DNA of 64,000 bases from JAJCYK01 sp965212195 (GCA_965212195.1 CBDBUW010000013.1:1-64000), one strand, 5' to 3'. Shown: positions 9,846-19,589, counted from the first letter of the stretch. Program-made: numbers and translations. Notes: generated by a model not told the origin, from the letters alone.

Positions 9846-11192
9846 TTGATGGTATTGAATAGACTACTAGAGGACATAATTCTGCCAGTAGGGGATTGGC
9901 TTAATGGATCATGTTACATCAAGCAATTGAAGTATTGGCGAAAAGCTCAGTATTTTTCGTCGGAGGAGCTGGTGCACATACAGCTCCAAAAATTAGGTGA
10001 TCTACTAAGGTTTGCCGTTAAGAATGTTCCTTTCTATAAAGACATCAAACTGTCTGACGACCAGGACCCTATTCACCAGCTTCGACAATTCCCCATATTA
10101 GATAAAGTTACCATCAAAACACATCTGCCGGAATTCTTGTCTACCGACATGAACAGTCTGATACCGCATTCAAGTAGTGGTTCTTCCGGAATTCAGGGAA
10201 CCATATACATGAACAAACAGGAACAATCCATTACCAGGGCTATTCAAACCTTATGGTGGGAGTGGGCCGGATTTAAAATTGGCGAACCTTTGCTACAAAC
10301 CGGAATGACTACCGACCGGGGTTTACTAAAGACCTTGAAGGATCTATTATTTCGTACCACTTATGTTCAGGCCTTTGGCCTTAATGAACCTTTTCTTCTT
10401 GACGTGCTCAAGAAAACCGAGGCCAAACCTCAACGACACCTGGGAGGGTACGCTTCTTCTTTATACCAGCTGGCAAAAGTGGCAGATCAGCACGATTTGA
10501 ATATTAAATTCCAATCTGTTATTAGCTGGGGTGATAAGATGTTCGATCATTACAGAAAACAGATAAAATCAGCCTTTCATTGTGACGTTACCGATACCTA
10601 TGGTGTTACTGAAGGTATGATGATCGCCTGTCAAATGGATTTACCCTACTACTATATTATGACCCCACACGTATTTTTGGAAATCCTGGACCATAATGGC
10701 GAGCCGGTGCCTGATGGTGAACTGGGAAATGTAGTAGTAACTCGCCTGGATGCCTTTAGTATGCCTATTATAAGGTATCGTTTGGGAGACTTAGCGGTAA
10801 AATTACCTCTCAATGAATATCCGCCGGAGCCTAAGTTGAATTTTCCCTTGTTAAAGAAAATTGTAGGACGAGACACCGATGTGGTTCGCACCTCCTCAGG
10901 GGAAGCCCTGATTGTACATTTCTTTACGGCGATCTTTGAGTTTATCCCGGAAATAAAACAGTTTCAGGTAATTCATACCGGGCCGGATGAAATATGCATA
11001 GACTATATCCCAGATCGGGGTTTTGAAACCGTGATTTTGGAGAATATTCGCGGTCAAATCAACGACCATTTAAAGAAGGACCTTAAAATTGATTTCCGGG
11101 AGACTAGCAAGATAAACCCCACGGCTTCGGGAAAACCGCAGATTGTGCAAATTAAGTTTAATGAGACAGATCAAAGTTTGAGAATCATTTGA
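9846..11192 (+). CDS. PaaK/CapK-like adenylate-forming enzyme
   Basis: The 448-residue protein belongs to the phenylacetate-CoA ligase-like branch of adenylate-forming enzymes. It has a Ser/Gly-rich phosphate loop (SSSGSSGIQGT, about residues 112-122), TDTYGVTEG (about 248-256) and VTRLDAFSMPIIRYRLGD (about 295-312). Relatives called CapK occur in capsule loci and probably activate an acyl or amino-acid substituent for decorating the glycan. It sits between glycosyltransferase genes 15 bp and 9 bp away in the same operon, so modification of the polysaccharide is the likely job rather than phenylacetate catabolism. Substrate is unknown. Confidence 0.82.
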   Translation: MMVLNRLLEDIILPVGDWLNGSCYIKQLKYWRKAQYFSSEELVHIQLQKLGDLLRFAVKNVPFYKDIKLSDDQDPIHQLRQFPILDKVTIKTHLPEFLSTDMNSLIPHSSSGSSGIQGTIYMNKQEQSITRAIQTLWWEWAGFKIGEPLLQTGMTTDRGLLKTLKDLLFRTTYVQAFGLNEPFLLDVLKKTEAKPQRHLGGYASSLYQLAKVADQHDLNIKFQSVISWGDKMFDHYRKQIKSAFHCDVTDTYGVTEGMMIACQMDLPYYYIMTPHVFLEILDHNGEPVPDGELGNVVVTRLDAFSMPIIRYRLGDLAVKLPLNEYPPEPKLNFPLLKKIVGRDTDVVRTSSGEALIVHFFTAIFEFIPEIKQFQVIHTGPDEICIDYIPDRGFETVILENIRGQINDHLKKDLKIDFRETSKINPTASGKPQIVQIKFNETDQSLRII

Positions 11193-11201
11193 AGACCAGG
11201 G

Positions 11202-12401
11202 ATGAAAATACTATACTTCTATCAGTACTTCTGCACACCCAAAGGTTCTTGGAGTACCAGGGTTTATGAAATGACCAAACGGTGGGTGGCGGAAGGTCAT
11301 GAGGTCACCGTGGTTACTTCACTTTATGATAAATCGGACCTAAAACCCAGTGGCTTCATCACGCATCTTACCATCGAAGGCATCCACGTTATCCTGATCA
11401 ATGTAAAGCTTTCCAACAAGCATGGATTCTTATACCGGCTGTATACTTTCATCGTTTATCTGATCATGGCCTGCTTTTATGCGCTTACCCGGAGGTTTGA
11501 GGTAGTGATTTGCTCAAGTGGTCCGCTTACGGTAGGAATCCCGGGATTATGTGCGAAATGGCTACGACGAAAACCACTGGTGTTGGAGGTACGAGATCTA
11601 TGGCCGGAAGGAGCCATTCAGTTGAAAATACTAAAAAATCGTTTCCTGATATGGTTTTCCAGGCGACTGGAACGGACCCTATACCATTATGCGGATCTTA
11701 TCGTAGCTCTTTCACCAGGCCAAATGAATTGGATTAAGGATCACTACAGGGTCGATAATATCATCAGCGTACCCAATGCTTCTGACAATGCTCTGGTAGA
11801 AGCTGTCAACGGGGATGAATTGCACATACCTGAGCAGCTCAAGCTTAAACCATGGGTTATTTATGCGGGTACTTTGGGATTAATTGATGATTGTCAGCAG
11901 ATATTGGAAATGAGAAAAGTGCTGATAGGCAGGAATATCCATGACATCCACGTGCTTTTCATCGGAGACGGGAACGAAGCTCATATCTTGAAACAACGGG
12001 TGCAACAGGAAGCGATCTCAGGGGTACATTTTTTAGGTTTGAAGCCTAAAAGAGAAGTCATGAGATGGCTACTGGAAGGGCTATGCATGATCTTTACTGT
12101 GAAGGATGTACCATTTCTGGCAACGGCCTCTCCCAATAAGCTATTTGATGCCTTTGCTGCTGGACTGCCCACCATACAAGTAACCGATGGATGGATCAAG
12201 AACTTATTTGATCAAGAACAATGTGGGTTGAATGTCCCCATCAATGATGCTAATGCCATGGCGGATGCCGTGGTGCTGCTGTCCCAGAACGAAGAATTGA
12301 GACAGAAACTTTCAAGCAATGCCAAAAGATTAGCCAAGTTCAATTACGACAGGGATATATTGTCCGGTAAGATGATCGAAGCAGTTAAAAAAATAGTGTA
12401 A
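11202..12401 (+). CDS. Family 4 glycosyltransferase (WbuB-like)
   Basis: The 399-residue protein opens MKILYFYQYFCTPKGSWSTR and has VLEVRDLWPEGAIQLK (about 130-145), both typical of WbuB-like N-acetyl-hexosamine/fucosamine transferases. The donor domain includes TASPNKLFDAFAAGLPTIQV (about 307-326) with the Asn-Lys-Xaa-Phe-(Asp/Glu) variant of the EX7E region. In known loci WbuB enzymes act next to WbpV/WbpL/WbpM-type genes, as here. It starts 9 bp after the upstream gene, and the downstream gene begins 3 bp after its stop. Confidence 0.88.
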   Translation: MKILYFYQYFCTPKGSWSTRVYEMTKRWVAEGHEVTVVTSLYDKSDLKPSGFITHLTIEGIHVILINVKLSNKHGFLYRLYTFIVYLIMACFYALTRRFEVVICSSGPLTVGIPGLCAKWLRRKPLVLEVRDLWPEGAIQLKILKNRFLIWFSRRLERTLYHYADLIVALSPGQMNWIKDHYRVDNIISVPNASDNALVEAVNGDELHIPEQLKLKPWVIYAGTLGLIDDCQQILEMRKVLIGRNIHDIHVLFIGDGNEAHILKQRVQQEAISGVHFLGLKPKREVMRWLLEGLCMIFTVKDVPFLATASPNKLFDAFAAGLPTIQVTDGWIKNLFDQEQCGLNVPINDANAMADAVVLLSQNEELRQKLSSNAKRLAKFNYDRDILSGKMIEAVKKIV

Positions 12402-12404
12402 TAG

Positions 12405-13301
12405 GTGAATAAGATCTTAATTACCGGGGCCAGTGGATACCTTGGAAGAGCGCTATGTAAAAACCTCTCCCCCAATCATCATATTACTACTTTGGGCCGT
12501 GGAGAACTTAGTGGTGACCATGTTTCTATGGATTTAAAGAATCCGTTTGAATTAAGCACAAAATTTGAACTGGTAATTCACGCGGCTGGATTGGCACACG
12601 GCATGGATCATGACCAACGGGATTATTTTGGTGTGAACGTTACCGGGACCAAGCACCTGCTTAAAGCCTTGGAAGAGGCCCCACCCAAGGCTCTTGTATT
12701 TATCAGTTCAGTAGCTGTATATGGACGGGTAGAAGGATTGGATCTTGACGAAGAAACTTCACTGGAAGCCAAGGATGCCTATGGATTAAGCAAGATCAAG
12801 GCAGAGGAATTAGTTACTTCCTGGTGTAATCGTCATAAGATACCTGCAACCATTTTGAGAATCCCATTAGTATTAGCAGGCAAGAATCCTCCCGGCAATT
12901 TAGGGATGATGAAAAAAGCCCTGCAAAAAGGTCGCTATTTTAATATTGGAGCTGGCGAAGCCCTGCGCAGTATGATTTTGGCGGAGGATATTGCTATCTT
13001 TATGGAGGCAGTTTATAGTAGGGGAGGAATTTTTAACCTGACGGATGGACGGGGTGCCAGTTTTTCGGAAATCAGTGAATTGACTTCCCGGCAATTAAAA
13101 ATAAAAAACGCTATTTCGGTGCCCAAATGGGTGGCTTATCCAGTGGCTATTTGTGGAGACCTGTTTACATGGATGTCCATTAAATTCCCGTTCACAACCG
13201 CTGTTTATCGTAAAATGACCAAATCACTAACCTTTGCCTCCAAAAGGATGGACCATATTACCTGGAACCCTAAGCGGGTGATTGAACATTTTGAAATATG
13301 A
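12405..13301 (+). CDS. NAD(P)-dependent sugar epimerase/reductase (WbpV-like)
   Basis: The 298-residue extended SDR protein has Rossmann motif KILITGASGYLGRAL, HAAGLAHG, FISSVAVYG and the catalytic YGLSK (Tyr-xxx-Lys). In the WbpV/WbpL/WbpM arrangement this enzyme is thought to reduce the 4-keto sugar made by the WbpM dehydratase (UDP-4-keto-QuiNAc to UDP-QuiNAc) or to epimerise it. Start is GTG at 12405, 3 bp after the previous stop; the last codons overlap the next gene (ATGA at 13298-13301). Exact sugar product is inferred, not shown. Confidence 0.85.
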   Translation: MNKILITGASGYLGRALCKNLSPNHHITTLGRGELSGDHVSMDLKNPFELSTKFELVIHAAGLAHGMDHDQRDYFGVNVTGTKHLLKALEEAPPKALVFISSVAVYGRVEGLDLDEETSLEAKDAYGLSKIKAEELVTSWCNRHKIPATILRIPLVLAGKNPPGNLGMMKKALQKGRYFNIGAGEALRSMILAEDIAIFMEAVYSRGGIFNLTDGRGASFSEISELTSRQLKIKNAISVPKWVAYPVAICGDLFTWMSIKFPFTTAVYRKMTKSLTFASKRMDHITWNPKRVIEHFEI

Positions 13302-14314
13302 CAGGAAGTATCCTAGTAGCTATCCTGGTATTATTGATTTCCAGTTTGGGCACTAATTGGCTGATTGGTTTTTTGACAAAAAGGGGAGTTATGGATAATC
13401 CCAACCAACGCTCTACCCATAAACACTCAATACCTCGCGGAGGTGGTATTGCCATAGTGGTCTCCATTCTAGCCGGTGCTTGCCTATGGTATTTCCTGGG
13501 TGCCGCTAGCCTGCCCGGGACCTACTATTGGCTTGGACTGGTAGTAATCGCTGCCGTCAGTTTTTTGGATGACAGGTTGAGACTTCCAGTGTATGTCAGG
13601 ATTGCCGTGCAATTAATATTGGCCTATCTGGTAGCTATGGAGACGGGAGGGTTGGAAAAATTTCCCTTGCCGGACCCCATAAGCTTTGATCTTAAATCGT
13701 TTAATGTGCCATTATCCATACTTTGGATTGTCGGGGTAATCAATATCTACAATTTCCTGGATGGGATTGATGGATATGCCGGCATGCAAGCGGTGTTGGC
13801 TGGTGTTGGATTGATGGTATTCGACTATCAAGGGCCGGGATTTTACATGGGAATGCTACTTTTTTGTGCCTGTATTGGTTTCTTACGTTACAATTGGTAT
13901 CCTGCTAAAATTTTTATGGGAGATGTAGGCAGTACCTCAATCGGATTCATACTGGCCACTACGCCCTTTTATTTTTCACAGGGCACAGCCTACCAAGGAG
14001 TATTCGTAATGATTATATTGCTTTGGTATTTCCTCTCAGACGGGGCGTTGACTATATTGAAACGAGTACTAAGAGGTGAAAAGGTCTGGAAGGCCCACCG
14101 TAGTCATTTATATCAAATATTGGTCGATGGAGGAATGGCCCAGCAAGCCGTGGTGAGCTATGTAATGATCAGAGCCCTTGCACTTTTATTGCTCCTATAC
14201 TTGACGATTACTTTTTATCCACAATATCAATGGGTAGTTTTAATCATGGGACTGATACTGTTAGTCTTGTTTCAGTGGAAAGCCAATCGAATTGCACATA
14301 AACCCGTAAGTTAA
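13298..14314 (+). CDS. Polyprenyl-phosphate N-acetylaminosugar-1-phosphate transferase (WecA/WbpL type)
   Basis: The 338-residue polytopic protein has about 10 membrane segments and MraY/WecA-superfamily motifs: DNPNQRSTHKHSIPRGGG (about 32-50), FLDDRLRLP (about 88-96), YNFLDGIDGYAG (about 150-161) and GDVGSTSIGF (about 208-217). The Asp residues coordinate Mg and the enzyme transfers an aminosugar-1-phosphate to undecaprenyl phosphate, starting glycan assembly. It overlaps the WbpV-like gene by 4 bp. A second, unrelated initiating enzyme follows directly (14319), which is unusual. Confidence 0.9.
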   Translation: MTGSILVAILVLLISSLGTNWLIGFLTKRGVMDNPNQRSTHKHSIPRGGGIAIVVSILAGACLWYFLGAASLPGTYYWLGLVVIAAVSFLDDRLRLPVYVRIAVQLILAYLVAMETGGLEKFPLPDPISFDLKSFNVPLSILWIVGVINIYNFLDGIDGYAGMQAVLAGVGLMVFDYQGPGFYMGMLLFCACIGFLRYNWYPAKIFMGDVGSTSIGFILATTPFYFSQGTAYQGVFVMIILLWYFLSDGALTILKRVLRGEKVWKAHRSHLYQILVDGGMAQQAVVSYVMIRALALLLLLYLTITFYPQYQWVVLIMGLILLVLFQWKANRIAHKPVS

Positions 14315-14318
14315 GCTT

Positions 14319-14975
14319 GTGTACAAACCATATAAAACCGTACTCGACTACTTGACAGCTGCTTTGCTGCTGCCGGTACTGCTGCCCCTGATGACGATCA
14401 TTGCCATGGTCTCTTTGGTAGTATTTCGTGGTAACATAATATTCGAACAGGATCGTATGGGTCGAAACGGTCATCCATTCACCTTGTTTAAGTTCCGTTC
14501 AATGAATGAGAGATGCAACAAGCGGGGGGAGCTGCTTTCAGATGAGTTGCGACTAAACCCATGGGGCTCGTTTTTGAGAAGATCATCTTTAGATGAACTT
14601 CCGCAGTTGTTCAATGTTTTGAAAGGTGACTTAAGTATTGTCGGTCCCAGACCACTACCTATAAAATACCTGGAGTATTTAAGTCATGGCGAACATTCCA
14701 GGCATTTGATTAAACCCGGCATAACAGGATTGGCCCAAATTAAGGGTAGAAACAAATTAAATTGGGATACTAAGTTTAGCTGGGATTTACATTATGTGTC
14801 TAACTGCTCCCTTCTTCTGGATCTTAAGATTCTATGGACCACGGCAATACTGGTGGTAACCATGCCGAAAGAGGTTAAAGCACAAGACTTAATAACTTTT
14901 AAAAATTCAATTTCGCGTAACAATTCACAATCTGCCTCAGGTGCTAATTTAATAGGGGTCAATTTTGAGAATTAA
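14319..14975 (+). CDS. Small monotopic phosphoglycosyl transferase (PglC/WcaJ catalytic-domain type)
   Basis: The 218-residue protein is a 'bacterial sugar transferase' family member reduced to the catalytic unit: one N-terminal re-entrant hydrophobic helix (about 8-35), QDRMGRNGHPFTLFKFRSMN, RRSSLDELPQLFNVLKGDLS with the catalytic Asp-Glu, VGPRPLP and KPGITGLAQIKGR. It lacks the four-helix N-terminal extension of WcaJ/WbaP, so it resembles PglC. It transfers a sugar-1-phosphate to undecaprenyl phosphate. Start is GTG at 14319, 4 bp after the previous stop. The 30-residue Ser/Asn-rich tail is not part of the family core. Confidence 0.88.
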   Translation: MYKPYKTVLDYLTAALLLPVLLPLMTIIAMVSLVVFRGNIIFEQDRMGRNGHPFTLFKFRSMNERCNKRGELLSDELRLNPWGSFLRRSSLDELPQLFNVLKGDLSIVGPRPLPIKYLEYLSHGEHSRHLIKPGITGLAQIKGRNKLNWDTKFSWDLHYVSNCSLLLDLKILWTTAILVVTMPKEVKAQDLITFKNSISRNNSQSASGANLIGVNFEN

Positions 14976-15292
14976 TGGAAATTAAGTATCTTCCAATGCA
15001 CTAAATCACTGGGCTTACCCATCCAGTGGAATTTACATCAGGACACTTTACTGCAATCAACGGACAAGTTGTAATCTTTGATGACTTGGAGTGATTACTT
15101 TTTCGATTCTATGGTGTCCTTTCACCATGATATTTAAGTTGAAGATCGAAGTAAGTATACCCTAACAAGTGGTCAGGGTTTGAGAATTTTGATGGCTTCG
15201 GGTTAAAAATCAAAATTTAGTGAAATTTGTTCATCAAATAGTTACATAAAGGGCTTTTTGTATTATCTTTGCATCGTTATTAAGCTTGTTAT
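14976..15292. other. Intergenic region before the WbpM-like gene
   Basis: No open frame looks genuine. The region breaks the otherwise tightly packed polysaccharide operon and holds a promoter-like box at 15264-15271, so the WbpM-like gene probably has its own transcript start. Confidence 0.5.
15264..15271 (+). promoter_or_regulatory. Bacteroidota -7 box (TATCTTTG, followed by CATCG)
   Basis: It is an exact TAnnTTTG match with a following C, 21 bp upstream of the ATG at 15293. The same TTTGCATC context occurs before leuS on the other strand. No obvious -33 TTTG stands at the right distance. Confidence 0.45.
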
Positions 15293-17221
15293 ATGATAAG
15301 ATTCATCCAAAGTCTTAACATAGTTCCCAGGTGGCTTATTTTGTTAATAGACATTGGGGTATTAAGCTTCTCATTTATATTAGCTTATCTCTTCAGATTT
15401 GATTTTGACCTGAACCGGATACTGGATACTCAGTTCACCCAAGCGCTCCCCTTTTACCTGTTTTGTAATGTGATCGCCATATTGGCAACAAAAAGTTATG
15501 CGGGCATTATCAGGCATACTGGATTGCAAGATGGATATAAAGTAGCATATACCAGTACTATTGGAATAATACTAGTTGTAATTATCAATTACACTTCGGT
15601 GGTAATACGCGGGCAAGTGATAATCCCATTGGGTGTCATCACCATGGCCTACTTAAACTCCATTATATTTCTTATCTCCTATCGAATCACGGTCAAGTAC
15701 GTTTTTGCCTACTACACCCAAGCTATCCAAAGGAATAAAAAGGTAAACGCCTTTATTGTAGGTACGGGCAAATCAGGGTTGATCACCAAACAAATTATTG
15801 ATTCGGATAGTAATTCAACCATAAACCCGGTGGCTTTTATTGAAGACAATTCACGTAAAATTGGGAAGATCATCAACGGTCTACCCATTTACAATGCTGG
15901 AAGGAACTTGGAAAAGCTAATTCTGGACTATAAGGTAAAAGAATTGATTATTTCCGATATGGACCTTTCGGTGGTCTGGAAGAATGAAATTGTCGATCTG
16001 TGCTTAAAAAATGACGTCAAGGTACGCTCTGTTCCTCCCACACAAAAGTGGATAAAGGGAGAATTGAGTTTGAACCAAATCAAGGAAGTAAAAATTGATG
16101 ACCTATTGGGCAGAGAGTCCATTAAATTGGATAGTAAGAACGTCAATAATGAGTTAAGAGGTAAACGCGTCATCATTACCGGTGCCGCCGGCTCTATTGG
16201 AAGTGAGCTGGTACGACAGGTGCTCATGTACAAGCCCTCTAAATTACTGCTGCTGGACCAGGCGGAGAGTGCGCTATTTGAGATCCAGTGTGAAATTTCT
16301 AAGTACAGAGATGAGGTGGAAATTAGCCCGGTGGTGGGGGATGTATGTAATTTCTACCGACTGGATGAGATTTTCGGGTCCTTCCAGCCAGACATTGTTT
16401 TTCATGCTGCGGCTTACAAGCACGTACCTATGATGGAAGATAATCCCTCAGAATCGGTAATGTGTAATGTAGTTGGAACCAAAAATCTGACGGATCTGGC
16501 ATTGCACTACGATGTGCAAAAATTTGTAATGATTTCCACAGATAAAGCGGTAAACCCTACAAGCATTATGGGGGCAACTAAACGTATTGCAGAAATGTAC
16601 GTACAGTCAGCCAACAGCCATGCCCGGCGCAATGGGAAAGTTACAGCGTTCATTACTACACGTTTCGGTAATGTTCTGGGATCGAATGGATCGGTGATTC
16701 CATTGTTCAAGAAACAGATCGAACGAAGGGAGGCAGTAACCGTCACCCATCCTGAAGTCACTCGCTATTTTATGACTATTGGTGAGGCTTGTCAACTTGT
16801 TTTGGAAGCTTGTGCTATGGGTAAAGGAGGGGAGATTTTCCTGTTCGACATGGGTGAGTCCATCAAAATCGTGGACCTTGCCAAAAAAATGATCAAGTTG
16901 TCAGGCTTAGAACTAGGTACCGATATTACCATTGAGTTCACCGGACTACGCGCTGGTGAAAAATTATACGAAGAGTTGTTAAACGACAACCGAGAAAATA
17001 TCTTGCCTACTCACCATCCAAAGATATTGATTGCGGAAGTGATGGAGGAACAATTTGAATTAATCAGGGAAGATATAGAACAACTGGTAAACTCGATTTC
17101 CGCCCGGGATGAATTAGGACTTGTTGAACTTATGAAATCAATGGTACCAGACTACAAGAGCAACATATCCAAATTTGAACAATTGGATAACCCACCTACC
17201 GAATCCAATAAAATGGCCTAA
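15293..17221 (+). CDS. Membrane-bound nucleotide-sugar 4,6-dehydratase (WbpM/CapD/FlaA1 family)
   Basis: The 642-residue protein has four N-terminal membrane helices (about 12-130), a CoA-binding-like domain (about 145-260, AFIVGTGKSG), then an SDR dehydratase domain with VIITGAAGSIGSELVRQ (about 290-306), DVVFHAAAYKHVPMMEDNP-type active-site region and STDKAVNPTSIMGATKR containing the SxxMxxxK variant that replaces the usual YxxxK. Full-length members such as WbpM convert UDP-GlcNAc to UDP-4-keto-6-deoxy-HexNAc, feeding the WbpV- and WbpL-like enzymes just upstream. It has its own likely promoter and ends the + strand cluster. Confidence 0.9.
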   Translation: MIRFIQSLNIVPRWLILLIDIGVLSFSFILAYLFRFDFDLNRILDTQFTQALPFYLFCNVIAILATKSYAGIIRHTGLQDGYKVAYTSTIGIILVVIINYTSVVIRGQVIIPLGVITMAYLNSIIFLISYRITVKYVFAYYTQAIQRNKKVNAFIVGTGKSGLITKQIIDSDSNSTINPVAFIEDNSRKIGKIINGLPIYNAGRNLEKLILDYKVKELIISDMDLSVVWKNEIVDLCLKNDVKVRSVPPTQKWIKGELSLNQIKEVKIDDLLGRESIKLDSKNVNNELRGKRVIITGAAGSIGSELVRQVLMYKPSKLLLLDQAESALFEIQCEISKYRDEVEISPVVGDVCNFYRLDEIFGSFQPDIVFHAAAYKHVPMMEDNPSESVMCNVVGTKNLTDLALHYDVQKFVMISTDKAVNPTSIMGATKRIAEMYVQSANSHARRNGKVTAFITTRFGNVLGSNGSVIPLFKKQIERREAVTVTHPEVTRYFMTIGEACQLVLEACAMGKGGEIFLFDMGESIKIVDLAKKMIKLSGLELGTDITIEFTGLRAGEKLYEELLNDNRENILPTHHPKILIAEVMEEQFELIREDIEQLVNSISARDELGLVELMKSMVPDYKSNISKFEQLDNPPTESNKMA

Positions 17222-17281
17222 GATTTATTCTAATCCCAGGCCAATTTCAATGCTTTAATACTGCCTTTGCAATAATGATAA

Positions 17282-18130
17282 TTATCGGCGACGGAAGATC
17301 TTACTTCTACGATTTCGCTTTCTTTTGTAATACAGACCTTGGTTCAGGTGATAGTTCACCTTGGCCAGAATGACTAAGTATCCGTCATTATTATCAGGAT
17401 CACCGCGTTTTGCCCCTGCGGGAAGTACCGGTTTTCCAATTTCCGGTCGTCTGTCGGCCAACGCTTGAGCTATGGGATCACTGAATGATCCGTTGTCTAC
17501 GTATACATCGCTAACATCGTCCAAGTAATCGGTGGTAGTAAAACGATACATGGCTTCCAGACCGATACTCCAATCGTAATTAATACGGTAGCTCAGTCCG
17601 GCACCCACTGGTATTACCAGCGCAATATTGCTGTAGTCCACCCCTTCTGTCATCAAAGGACGCAGTTTATAAGTGGTCCCATTTAAATCAGCTTTGGGGT
17701 TCAAATAAGTTCCGCCTAGTCCAGCCATGGCATAGGTGGTAAGATTGGTACGAGGCCTGGGTGAGTTTGGTGTGATTTGAAAGACACCCAAAACGCTCAA
17801 TTCAAAGTTAGTTGACTTAAAAGAGAGATTTCGGTTTATGTTGGAGTCCTCGGAATCCACAGTCTTATCATCACTAGCAATACGATATACCGTGAATTCA
17901 CCCCTGATGCCCATTCTGCCCTGCACAGGCATTTCAATGCCAAGACTGGCTGCTCCTTTAAGGTCGAAATTGATTCGGGGATTGACCAAATCACCGTTGT
18001 AGGTGGCAGTGCCTAATCCTCCATTAATCGTGTACCCGGTTTTTCTATTTCTTCTGTAAAAACTTTGAGCATCACACAATTCCGTACCTAGTACAATCAG
18101 AAGGGCAAAAATGGTAAATTTTCTAATCAT
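17282..18130 (-). CDS. Outer-membrane beta-barrel protein, DUF6089 family
   Basis: The 282-residue protein begins with a signal peptide (MIRKFTIFALLIVLGTELCDAQ); the start at 18130 is preferred over an in-frame upstream ATG at 18205 because the signal begins there. Alternating amphipathic beta-strands run to the end, with RNLSFKSTNFELSVLGVFQ, PLMTEGVDYSNIALVIPVGA and YRFTTTDYLDDVSDVYVDNG. These blocks recur in the 20690-21526 protein. The C-terminus is Arg/Lys-rich. DUF6089 barrels are common in gliding Bacteroidota and of unknown precise function. It is last in a - strand group with a glycosyltransferase and Gmd. Confidence 0.8.
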   Translation of the reverse strand: MIRKFTIFALLIVLGTELCDAQSFYRRNRKTGYTINGGLGTATYNGDLVNPRINFDLKGAASLGIEMPVQGRMGIRGEFTVYRIASDDKTVDSEDSNINRNLSFKSTNFELSVLGVFQITPNSPRPRTNLTTYAMAGLGGTYLNPKADLNGTTYKLRPLMTEGVDYSNIALVIPVGAGLSYRINYDWSIGLEAMYRFTTTDYLDDVSDVYVDNGSFSDPIAQALADRRPEIGKPVLPAGAKRGDPDNNDGYLVILAKVNYHLNQGLYYKRKRNRRSKIFRRR

Positions 18131-18307
18131 TGTCCTATTTTTATTGCTCCTCAATTTACAGAAATTTAGCTGTTTATTAAAACAGTTCAGTCTTTTAAAA
18201 ATCATAATTTTAAAAGGTGTTTTTTATGAAAATCCTACCACAGACTGGATAAGGTATAAAAATAGTACAAAATATGCACCTGTTATGGTCCAAACAGGTA
18301 AAATACG

Positions 18308-19453
18308 TTACATATGTTTATTTCTGTGATGATTTTGCCTTAACAGTTTTGCAATTTCCTCCTCGAATTTATCCATAGTGTATAATCGGGACCATTTCAC
18401 AGCTTCCTCCCGGTGATTTTGATATAAATCAGGGTGCAATAGGTAATGGTTTATGGCGTCAGCTGCCTTTTCAGCGGATGCCTCAACCATTGTCCCTCTG
18501 GCACCGCCATTTAGCATATATCCTATACAGGATACTCCGGTGACAATAGGTACACATCCCCAAAACATGGCTTCAGCAACTACTTTGGGCCAGCCTTCGG
18601 ATTTTGATAGTAGCACTAAAAAATGAGCTTTCTGGTAAGCTTCTATGAGGCTTTCCTTACTTTGGTTTCCCCGTAAACTGATTATGTCGGTTAGATTCTC
18701 CTTTTCAATATAGTCTTTCAGTAGTTGTTTTTGGGCACCGTCCCCATATAGATCTAACTGGACTTTCTTCCCTTGAGCTGTCAAGATCCTGGCCACCTCA
18801 CAAGCCATAATAGGTCTTTTTCCTGCACTTAATGACCCTGCGAAAATAAGACCTACTGTATCCGTATCTGTGGAACGGGGAGGCACCTCACTCATATCGG
18901 ATTTCCAGTAGCTGGCAGTAAAGAAAGACTTAATGCCGCTGCTTTGCTGTGGCCATTCTCCATATACCAATGTGGTCATGTTTCTGCTCCAGATCTCGCT
19001 GCTTAGCAAAGCTCTTTGGAGTCTATAGCTTACCGGCTGTGGACTTTGGGGATCCCAGTTTCCTGCATATTTTGCAGTTTTAATCTTATTAGGGAAAAGA
19101 ACTTGTACCAGGCACCCTAACAAGCCCATATTACCCGGACATCTTAAATGAATGTGGTCGGCCCACAGGCAATTCTTGAAAATGATCAATAGACAGTACG
19201 GCACCTTCCAGATGGAATGCAGTATTTGTTTTGTGGAAGTGAAGTTGAAAGCTGGTACTTCCGCAAAATTCAAATCGGGATGATTATAGGACAGGTCTAT
19301 TGGTGAGTGTGTTTGTTTTATAAAAGGGGCTACCACGCGTGCCTGATCCACAAATTTTAGCCATACATTCATTTCTTTCACAAATGGGCCATAGGCAGCA
19401 ATTTTACCTTGGTCCTGTTTATGAAAGACGTGGGTAATGATTAAGAACTTCAT
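18308..19453 (-). CDS. Family 4 glycosyltransferase
   Basis: The 381-residue GT-B enzyme has an N-terminal MKFLIITHVFHKQDQGKIAAYG domain and a donor-binding C-terminal half with GLIFAGSLSAGKRPIMACEV, LYGDGAQ and LLSKSEGWPKVVAEAMFWG containing the EX7E acid pair, then CVPIVTGVSCIGYML. It is 136 bp downstream of gmd on the same strand and may use a GDP-6-deoxyhexose, an inference from proximity only. The tail ends His/Arg-rich. Confidence 0.85.
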   Translation of the reverse strand: MKFLIITHVFHKQDQGKIAAYGPFVKEMNVWLKFVDQARVVAPFIKQTHSPIDLSYNHPDLNFAEVPAFNFTSTKQILHSIWKVPYCLLIIFKNCLWADHIHLRCPGNMGLLGCLVQVLFPNKIKTAKYAGNWDPQSPQPVSYRLQRALLSSEIWSRNMTTLVYGEWPQQSSGIKSFFTASYWKSDMSEVPPRSTDTDTVGLIFAGSLSAGKRPIMACEVARILTAQGKKVQLDLYGDGAQKQLLKDYIEKENLTDIISLRGNQSKESLIEAYQKAHFLVLLSKSEGWPKVVAEAMFWGCVPIVTGVSCIGYMLNGGARGTMVEASAEKAADAINHYLLHPDLYQNHREEAVKWSRLYTMDKFEEEIAKLLRQNHHRNKHM

Positions 19454-19589
19454 GGAGACGCATTATTCAAGGTGAACTCAAACTTGTTGGCCGTGGAAAG
19501 AATAAGATCATATCTCGACATGTTCACTTTTTGATTTTTGTGCTGATGGCTGCGGCCTTTTGTTCAATAGGCCCTCTAAATATCCGCAA

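Noticed and set aside
18111..18329. 72-codon + frame opposite the barrel gene start
   Set aside because: It lies over a better-supported minus-strand gene and its upstream region, with low-complexity hydrophobic sequence.
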